64,000 nucleotides of DNA. Origin: UBA7396 sp964527685 (GTDB taxonomy: Bacteria; Patescibacteriota; Gracilibacteria; BD1-5; UBA6164). Both the position numbers and the translations under genes were made by a program. Numbering within the stretch: position 1 is the first letter of the stretch; each line of letters opens with the position of its first letter. The stretch covers positions 248,001-312,000 of the forward strand of contig CAZGOC010000001.1 in assembly GCA_964527685.1 (NCBI GenBank). Direction: 5' to 3'. This document shows, piece after piece, positions 54,664-62,599 of the stretch. The notes under the pieces are model-generated. The model saw only the letters and a list, made by a program, of their open reading frames with translations, was not told where the DNA came from and did not search any database.

Positions 54664-54830
54664 ACCTACTCGAAAAATCGTATATAATAATATTATATTA
54701 AAAAAAGAGAAAACACCATGATTTACATTTTCTAAAAAAATGTAATAAAAATAAAAAACAACTTATAATAAAATATTTTAAAGATATTCTAAAAAGACAA
54801 GCGAAAGATTAAAATCGCTTGTCTTTTTTT
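54664..54830 (+). ncRNA. Structured RNA/leader family, copy C
   Basis: ACCTACTCG, promoter-like GTATATAATAATATTAT (54680-54696), hairpin TTACATTTTCTAAAAAAATGTAA (54723-54745), terminator AAAAAGACAAGCGA / TCGCTTGTCTTTTT (54791-54830). Nearly identical to copy A except for the paired change GTGA/TCAC to GCGA/TCGC. Upstream (54536-54663) there is an inverted repeat of AATCGAATAAAAG / CTTTTATTCGATT (54570-54612). Confidence 0.7.
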
Positions 54831-54838
54831 GTGTTTTT

Positions 54839-54972
54839 AAAATGAGTATAATTTTTAATTTATTTCTTAACTTATATAACTTTCTAAAAAAATTATACTT
54901 TTTACTAATACTAACAAATTTATTTATATCACACGAAATAAGTGTGATTTTTATTTTTTTATTTATAAACCT
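54839..54972 (+). promoter_or_regulatory. Second hairpin block before the 152-aa gene (C2)
   Basis: Almost the same sequence as 50342-50475: inverted pair GTATAATTTTT / AAAAATTATAC, then ATCACAC / GTGTGAT (54928-54948) and a T-rich run up to the ATG at 54973. The copy is recent: only a few bases differ although the genes behind are unrelated. Confidence 0.6.
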
Positions 54973-55431
54973 ATGTATACAAATATTACTAACCTAGAAA
55001 CTTTTGATGATTCAGTTTTATTAAATGATAACTGAGAAAAGAATTTAAAAATTGAATTAAATGATTGAACTTTAATAAATGCAATAGACTACTACCCACC
55101 AGAATTATTATGATTTAGATGAGATGATGTAAAAAATTATTCTCATAATGCTATAAGGTTGCCATCTTGAAATTATGTTATTTATTACAAACCATTATGA
55201 GAGTTAATTTCTAAAGAAACTATAGAAGATATATTAAATCTATTAAAATCAATTAATACTGATATGATTTTTGATGAATTTGGTAATAAAGCTGATATTA
55301 AAGATGTTAATTTATTATTATCTGATAATGTTGAGTGAGAGTGATTTAAAATTACTTTTTTTATATCTAAGTATAAAGAATATGGATTTTCTAATTATGA
55401 TGATTATATGATAGATAAATTTGCTGATTAA
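54973..55431 (+). CDS. Hypothetical protein, 152 aa
   Basis: Starts MYTNITNLETFDDSVLLNDN; acidic, alpha/beta, ending DDYMIDKFAD. The middle shows NAIRLPSGNYVIYYKPLGEL and a helical KETIEDILNLLKSINTDM. No family recognised. It sits behind leader copy C and block C2 and ahead of the IS110-type gene. Confidence 0.6.
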
Positions 55432-55455
55432 TTTTATAAAAAAGTTTGAGTTCTC

Positions 55456-55536
55456 AAAAAAAGTATTATTATATAATTTGGCTTAAAATACAAAACAAAC
55501 AAGTATTTTAGTTGGATTTATAATAATACTTTTTTT
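55456..55536. repeat. Nested inverted repeat upstream of the transposase
   Basis: AAAAAAAGTATTATTA (55456-55471) and TAATAATACTTTTTTT (55521-55536) are perfect 16-bp arms. Inside lies a second pair, AAAATAC / GTATTTT. It may be a terminator for the 152-aa gene or a subterminal repeat of the insertion sequence; position 30 bases before the transposase start allows both. Confidence 0.55.
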
Positions 55537-55563
55537 GTATTTTAATATTAATAATTACAAAAT

Positions 55564-56982
55564 ATGTGATATAAAAAGGAAGTAACTAATATAACTTTTA
55601 AGTCTAAAGAATTAGAAAAACTAAATAAAGACTTAGAAGTATTAAAGAATTTAAGTACAAAAAATGAATTAAATATTTATTTTTGATTTGATATAGCAAA
55701 AGAATTTCACTATTTAAGTCTAGTTCTAGAAAAAGATAACAATACAAAAACTTATGATATTTGAGAAATAAAAAATAATAATTTATGATTTTCAAATTTA
55801 GATAAAGTCTTAGAAGCTCTTAATAACAATGAAATTTCTAAAAATAATATATTTTTTGGTATGGAAGCTACTTGAAGTTATCATTTTTCTTTGATAGAAT
55901 TTTTTAATAAAAAGAAGTATAAAAACATTTATGTTATAAATCCTTCAAAAATTAAACAATTCTCTAAAAAAGATAATAATTCAAATGTAAAAAATGATAA
56001 AAAAGATTCTATAATGATAGCTGAATTTCTACAAACATATAAAAATTACTTAGAAAAAGATGAAAAACTTGAAAATAATGAAGAAAATTTAATATTTGAA
56101 CAAAGAAAAAACAAAATAATTCATCGTTCTCAATTTCTTGAAACTTCGAATTTAAGATTTTTGTATAGACAATATTTTAAAGAAAAACAAGAATTAGTAA
56201 GAGTAAAAAGTAGAATAAAAGAGCTAACTAATCGTATAATGCCTGAAATTTATGAAGTCTTCAATCCAAATAAATATTCACATATGGAATTATATATAAA
56301 ATCTCACTTCACAAAAGAAGAAATAGTAAATATGAAAGAGGAAGATTTTTATAATAAAGTAATGACTTGAAGTTGAAATATAGAATGGAATAAAAAATCA
56401 TATCCGATTAAACTAAAAAAACTACAAGACTTGTTAAAAATATGAGTATGAGTTGAAGATGAATATTGATTGTTAAAATGACAAATGAATTTGTATGTAA
56501 GAAAATATTATGGAGTATTAGAAAATATTGAAAATATGGAAAAACTTATATTAGCCGAAATTCAAAATAAATGATTATTTATACCAGAAATCTATGGAGT
56601 TTCACCTATACTTTTATGAGTATTTTACTCTGAAATGTGAAATCACTTGCAAACAAAAAGTATAAAAGAATTAGTTTGATTTATTGGTTGGTACCCAACT
56701 CAAACAGCGAGTTGATGAAAAACTTTAAGTAGACCAAAATTACAAAATAAATGAAATTATATGTTAAGAAAAGTAATATATTTAATAATATTTACTCTAA
56801 CAGGACATATAAAAGAAGTAAATCAATTAAAAGATAAAGTTAAAGATAAAAAATGAATTAAGTCTAAACAAGCTTTAATTGAATCAGCTGCTAAAATGTT
56901 AAAAATTATTTTATCTCTATTTAAAAACAAACAAAACTTTGATTTAGAAAAATTTAAAAAATTAAATTCTTTGTGAGAATAA
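55564..56982 (+). CDS. IS110-family transposase
   Basis: The 472 residues have the N-terminal RuvC-like DEDD domain (IYFGFDIAKEFHYLSLVLEK, then FFGMEATGSYH, and NDKKDSIMIAEFL giving D, E, D, D). A coiled middle follows, and the C-terminal transposase_20 domain has GFIGGYPTQTASGGKTLSRP with the catalytic-type serine region and NYMLRKVIYLIIFTLTG. It is somewhat longer than common IS110 members. It starts ATG-TGA (Met-Gly). IS110 elements lack terminal inverted repeats, so ends cannot be set by eye; a guide RNA would be expected in the flanking non-coding sequence. Confidence 0.9.
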
Positions 56983-57535
56983 TAAAAATATAACTTTATA
57001 TTTAGAAATTAAATATAAAGTTATTCTATGGGGATTATAAGGTAAAAACTTGTAATTCCTACCATAAAAAACAAGAAAGCAACTAATTAAATTAGTCGCT
57101 TTTTATAATAGAATATTAGACTAGAATACTATCTTATCTTTAGAAGTAAGGAAGCTATGCTATCCTATAAGTAATAAAAATGTTGATTTTTAAAGCCCTC
57201 GAAACTTTGAAATTCTATTAAGTATTCACTATAGTCTAGTATTTTATTTTTTATAATTGTGTTCTTTATATATTTCAAAACAAGTAGTAAAGATTAAAGA
57301 AGCTGTCGCTATCTTACAAGTAACGAAATTGATAAAAATATATAAGAAATTTATAATATTTGAATAGATTAGAAAATTTGTCGAATAAACTTTATTTTCT
57401 ATCTGCAAAGATTCTACACGATTTTTTTATAAAATCAAATTTATTTTTAATTTTTTATCTTATATTTTTAAGATATGGAAGCCTAAAACCTCCTTAGGTT
57501 GTTTTATTATGTTTCAATTATTTTTTTATATATAG
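56983..57535. other. Non-coding region between the transposase and the truncated S-layer gene
   Basis: About 550 bases with no gene. Perfect hairpin ATAACTTTATATTTA / TAAATATAAAGTTAT at 56990-57024 (terminator of the transposase). It is followed at once by an imperfect hairpin TATGG...GGATTATAAG / CTTGTAATTCC...CCATA (57027-57066). Further repeated words: AGACTAGAATACTA near 57119 and TATAGTCTAGTATT near 57231 (inverted), and AAGAAGCTGTCGC / GGAAGCTATGC. Near the end AAAACCTCCTTAGGTTGTTTT (57485-57505). The structured part may hold the IS110 guide RNA or be debris of an insertion. Confidence 0.5.
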
Positions 57536-60169
57536 TTGAGGTGGTATATAAAGATTATTACTTTAAATCCTGCTTCTCCTGCTAATGGTACTTTAGTTCC
57601 AAAAGCTGGTATAGTTAGATTTGCTGCTGTTGACTTTACTACTGCTACAAGTGATGTTTCTGTTAACACTGTAAAAATTGCTAAACAAGGTTTAAATTCA
57701 GTTGATGGTGTTTCAAAAGTATGGTTTGAAAAAAATGGTACTAGAGTTTCATCTCAAGCTTCATTTTCTTCAGAAGGTGATGCTACAATGTCATTTGCTC
57801 CTGCTTATGTTATTAAAGCTGGTTCTACTGAAACTTTAGATTTATATGTTGAATTATCTGCTTCTGCTGGAGTTGACTATAAATTTAAATCAGTTGAATT
57901 ATCTACTTCTGCTGCTGATTTCTCAGGATCATTTGAAACTGCAACTTTAAGAACTGCTGATTACACTGTTGCTTGAGCAACTATTGCTACTGCTGGTTCT
58001 GCTGCACAATACAATGCTTCTAATGAAAAAATTGAATTAGGTAAATTTACAATTGCTAATACTGATACTTCTTCTGAAACAAGAGATGAAAAAGTACAAT
58101 CAGTTATGTTATATCAATCTGGTTCAGCTGCATTAACTAATCTTTCTAACATAGTTGTTGAAAGAAATGGGACAGTTGTTTCAACTGAAGCTAAAGTATC
58201 TGGAAAAACTTTAACTTTAACTTTAAATGATACTGTTAAAGATGGTGTTACTGCTACTTATGTAATTAAAGCTAATATCAACTTAGTTGAAGATACTCAA
58301 GATACTTACCAATTTTATGTTAAAAAAACTACTGATATAAATGTAATTGAAATAACAAATGCATTTAGATCTACTATTACTGGTACTCCAGTTTTAGCTT
58401 TATATACTGTTAAAGGTGGAGATGTAACTTTCGCTAATGATTCAGCTACTGCTAAATCTGCTAATGTTGCTCCAGGTTCTGATAATGTTATATTATCTAA
58501 AGGTACTATTACTGCTAAATCTGCTGTTAATTTAGAAGATGTTACAGTTAGTATTACTACTACTGGTACTGGTTTAAAAGTTATTGCTAATACAATTTAC
58601 TTACAAATTGGTGCTTCTACTTTCTCTTATACTCCAACTGGTACATGAGCTGGAACTGAAACTGCTACTTTTAACGGTTCAGTTACTGTAAATGGAACTG
58701 CTGAAGTTAAAATGTATACAAAATTAAAAGATAATTCAGCTGGTTCAACTATTAAAGTTGCTGACTTAACATTATCTTCATTTGGTACAAAAGAATATTC
58801 TTCTAACCAAAATACCGTATCTTCATTTGTTGGTACAATATCTGGTGTACAAGTTACTGTTGATACTACTGGTTTAAATGTAACTAGAGTAGATGGTATT
58901 GGTAACACTAAATTAGCTGTTGGTGCAAAAAGCCAAACTATTTTAGCTGCTAAATATTCTCAATCACAAGGAAATGCTGTTAGCTTATCAAATTTCTCTG
59001 CTACTTTTGATGGTACATCTTTATCTAATACAGGTGCTAATGTTACTGTTTCTATGTACGTTGATGGTGTAGTTAAAGCTACTAAATCAGTTACTGCTAC
59101 TGGATCTTATTCATTTGATGGATTATCTGCTACAGTTAATACTACTAAATCAGTTACTGTTGAATTAAAAGCTGATTTCAATGATGCAGTTTCAACTGGT
59201 ACTTTCCAAGTTGCTTCTATTGGTTTAGATGCTACTGATTCATTAACTTCTGCTAATGTTACTGATTCTTCAGTTGCAGGACCTTTATTTACAGTTGCTA
59301 AAGCTGTTGGTACTCTAGCTGTTACTGATGTTGCTCCAAAAGCTACATTATTCTTAGCTGGTCAAACAGGTGCTATAGTTTCTGCTGTTAAAGTTACTGC
59401 TACTAATGATAATATTAAATTAACTGATTTAGCAGCTACAGGTGCTAATTTAGCTAACTTAACAAATTTCAGATTATTAGATGCTAATAAAGCTGAAGTT
59501 GCTACTGCTTCTTCTGCTTCTGGTACTGCAGTTGTGTTTACAAATATTGCTAAAAACAATGTAATTGCACAAGATAAATCAGCTACTTTCTACGTAGTTG
59601 CTGATGTTAATTCTTCTACAGACGTTACAGGTGTTGTATTAACTGTTACTACAGCTAGTTCTAACATTACTGCTACAAATGGTGAAGAAATTGCTATGAC
59701 TGGTTCTTCTGTAACTTCTGCTTCTCATGCTATTGCACAAAATAAAGCAGTTGTTTCAAAAGCTTCTAATTCAAGCAAATTATTAACTACTTCTGCATTA
59801 AGATTATCAGTTTATGCTGATGGTAAAGATCAAATTACTTTATCTGGATTAACTTTAAATTCTAGTGTTTCTGGTTATACTGGTTCATTGGTTGTTAAAG
59901 TTTATAAAGATTCAGTTGATTCTTCTAACTTAGCTGGTACTGGTACAACTGGTGCTACTACAATTAGCTTAACAGCTAATAATACTGTTTCTGTTGGAAA
60001 TACTGCTACATATATCGTTGTTGTTGAAGGTGCAATCGTTGATTCTTCTTCTTCTAGTCAAGATTGGTCAGTTTCTGTATCTGATGTATCATTCAATACT
60101 TGAGTTGCTACATTAAATGCTGCTGATTATAAAAATGTTGCTTCATTCCCAATGACTGAAACTAAATAA
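57536..60169 (+). pseudogene. N-terminally truncated S-layer gene (silent cassette candidate), 877 codons
   Basis: An open frame of 877 codons homologous to the beta-rich part of the S-layer protein at 39092. It opens with ITLNPASPANGTLVPKAGIV, matching ITLNPTSPVSQDVPENVSRV there, but has no signal peptide, no SLH repeats and no ATG; only a TTG at 57536 could start it. The DNA ATTACTTTAAATCCT then CTTCTCCTG is shared with the expressed gene at 39837-39861. Only about three TGA glycine codons occur, the highly expressed-gene pattern. It ends normally (MTETK then TAA) with a strong terminator. It is either the remnant of a gene broken by the insertion or a donor cassette for S-layer switching. 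Confidence 0.75.
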
Positions 60170-60213
60170 TTTTTACAATTAAGTAAAAACTTATAAAAAC
60201 CTTTAGGTTTTTC

Positions 60214-60243
60214 AAAAACACCCTCCGTAAGGAGGGTGTTTTT
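60214..60243 (+). terminator. Terminator of the truncated S-layer gene
   Basis: AAAAACACCCTCC and GGAGGGTGTTTTT form a perfect 13-bp stem with GTAA tetraloop, the most GC-rich hairpin of the window. A weaker AAAAACC/GGTTTTT hairpin precedes it (60195-60213). Confidence 0.9.
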
Positions 60244-60321
60244 GTTTGCAAATTTTTGTAAATGTAGGTTTACCAGTTTCATCTAGTACTACTTACTAAT
60301 AAAATTATTTACTTAATTTTT

Positions 60322-60367
60322 AAAAGACTCTCTTAAAAGGAGTCTTTTTTTGAGACCAGTCTCAAAA
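60322..60367. terminator. Two hairpins between the S-layer cassette and csaB
   Basis: AAAAGACTC / GAGTCTTTT with T-run (60322-60351), immediately followed by TTTTGAGAC / GTCTCAAAA (60348-60367). They separate convergent genes and can serve both strands. Confidence 0.65.
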
Positions 60368-60392
60368 ATATAACTTGCCCCTAACCAAACCT

Positions 60393-61376
60393 CTAAATTA
60401 AATTACTTTTTTTAGCATAAGCTATATTTATATAATCAATTTGATAACTTTCACACAAAATCATAGAATGAAGCCTCATAGATAGACAAAAGTCTATTTT
60501 TTTATTTTTATAAATTTCATAAGTTTCAAGTATGTTATTTGTTATTGTAACTCAAGGGATTATAAAATCATTTAAAAATAAAAAATCATTTGCTATTTTG
60601 TCTATTTTATGGAAAGAATGAGGTAACAAAATTACTTTAGAGTTTTGAGAAATAAAATAATTTAATATGGTTTTTATGTTATTTTCTTCATCTTTTAAAT
60701 ATCATTTTCTAAAAGCAATTCAAATAGTTTTATTTTTTAAATCAAAACTCTTTAAAAAATCTATATTAAAATCAGATACTCATATTTTTCCTTTTAAACT
60801 AGATTTATTTTCTAAATAGTCTTTATTATCATAAAACACAGGATCTTTTATAATAGTTGATTTTATATCAAGTCATTTTAAATAATTAAAACTACTCTCA
60901 TCTCTTACAAATACTTTTATTGCTTTTGAAAATATATTTTTTATTTTTAAATCATTTTTTTTATCTTTTATATCAAGAGAAATTCAATAAATCAAAATCT
61001 CTTTTTTTAATAAATTTATTATATTGCCACGAAACAACCATTGATTTAAAGGGTTTGTAAAATTTCAAGCTTCATTGTCAAAAAATATTCATCATCATCA
61101 AAAAACAACTAAATCACTTTTTTTTATTATTTTTATAAAGTTAAAATAGTTTTTCATATTTCTTAATATATTTTTTGGATTTTTAATTCATATAGGGAAA
61201 TATTCAAAATATCTTGTATTTTCTATATTACAAAAAATATCTTTTATATCATATGTAAATACATTAAAAATAGTATCTTCTCAATACATTGTTTTAAGCT
61301 TTTTTATCTCATTTTTTAGTATTAATTCATCTCACAAGTTTTGACATCAAACAGACATCATTATAGATATTTGCAT
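60393..61376 (-). CDS. csaB: CsaB-like polysaccharide pyruvyl transferase
   Basis: CsaB adds ketal-linked pyruvate to the secondary cell-wall polymer, which SLH domains bind. The 327 residues begin MQISIMMSVGCQNLGDELIL (family start with GxxNxGDE pattern), contain DLVVFGGGGIFFD (four consecutive TGA codons), GISLDIKDKKN, VFVRDESSFNYLKG, GIAFRKG and CLSMRLHSMILCESY (the conserved MRLH). All family landmarks are in place. Its position next to an S-layer gene is common for csaB. It is convergent with the truncated S-layer gene. Confidence 0.85.
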
Positions 61377-61456
61377 TTTTTTTAATTAAATTTATTTTTT
61401 GTATTATATAGATAAAATCATATAATCAAAAAAACTAAAAATAATTTTTTAAAAAT

Positions 61457-62569
61457 ATGAAATTTTTACTTACATGTAGTGCTTGACTTGAAGCAATATT
61501 AAAAAAAGAAATAGAAAAACAATGATGAATTATCACTCAAACAAAAGATAGACTTGTTTTTTTTGAGTGACCTATTGAATTAATGGCAAAAGTAAATTTA
61601 TGGAGTAGAGTTTGAAATAAGCTTTATTTAGTTTTAAATTCTCAAAAAAATATTGATAATTTTGATAAACTATATGATTTAGTTTATAATATTGACTGGA
61701 AAAAATATATAAATAAATATTATAGAGTTGTAACTAAAGCAACTTCTATAAAATCAAATCTAACAAGTACCCCAGCATTACAATCAATCACAAAAAAAGC
61801 AATTGTTGATAAAATGACTTCTAAATCATGAAATAAAATGCCTGAAGAAGATTCTAAACCTATTTTTGAAGTTTTGAGTTTTTTAATTGACAACGAAGCC
61901 TTTGTCTTATTAAATACATCTTGAGAAACTCTTTATAAAAGATGATATAAAACAGATACTTGAGATGCTCCTATAAAAGAATCACTTGCAGCAGCTTTGA
62001 TTATTTTATCAAATTGGAAATTTGATACTCCTTTTTATGATATATTTTGTTGAAGCTGAACAATTGCTATTGAAGCAGCTTTGTTTGCTAAAAATATAGC
62101 ACCTTGACTTTTTAGATACTTTGCTTTTGAAGATTGGAATTTACTCCCAGAAAATTATTTTCTAAATTTAAGAAAAGAAGCAAAAGAAAAAATTTTTGCA
62201 AAAAATTATAATATTATAGCATCTGATATAGATGAAAATGTCTTATCTAAAGCAATACAAAATGCCAAAAATGCAAAAGTAGAGGACAGTATAAAGTTTG
62301 ATTTAAAGGACTTTAAAGAATATAAAAATGAGTTATTATCATGAACTTTAGTTTCAAATCCTCCTTATTGACTTAGATTAAAAGAAGACAATATAAAAAA
62401 TATGTATGAAAATATTGATTTTATATTACAAAAAAATAAAGATTTAAATTGATGAATTATCACTTCTTATGCTGAATTTAATCAAATAATTAATCAAAAA
62501 AAATATAAAAATAGAAAGCTTTATAATTGAAATGAACTTGCTTATTTTTATTTAAAAAATAAAGTATAA
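61457..62569 (+). CDS. THUMP-domain rRNA methyltransferase (RlmL/YpsC-like)
   Basis: The 370 residues begin MKFLLTCSAGLEAILKKEIE, then a THUMP region up to about 165 (YRVVTKATSIKSNLTSTPAL). The methyltransferase half contains APIKESLAAALIILSNGKF, YDIFCGSGTIAIEAALFAKN (motif I), IIASDIDENVL and SNPPYGLRL (NPPY catalytic motif, N6/N2 type). This is the layout of 23S rRNA guanine-N2 methyltransferases of the RlmL N-terminal/YpsC type. It lies 30 bases before mutL and is probably co-transcribed with it. Confidence 0.87.
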
Positions 62570-62599
62570 AATATTTTTATTATAGATTATGTTTATCTT

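Larger units (their letters stand above)
42872..57535. mobile_element. Putative integrated plasmid/phage-like element between two S-layer genes
   Basis: A stretch of about 14.7 kb with signs of an acquired element: a FimB-sized tyrosine recombinase, an SF3-type helicase, a RarA/MgsA C-terminal-like protein, an NYN-domain gene, an IS110-family transposase, many small genes without recognisable family, gene-poor spacers with terminators, and repeated leader elements at 50.2, 51.9 and 54.7 kb. Conserved chromosomal genes are absent here but flank it on both sides. The ends are approximate: the left is set at the S-layer terminators and the right at the truncated S-layer gene. I see no clear direct-repeat att sites, so boundaries and single origin are inferred. 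Confidence 0.5.
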
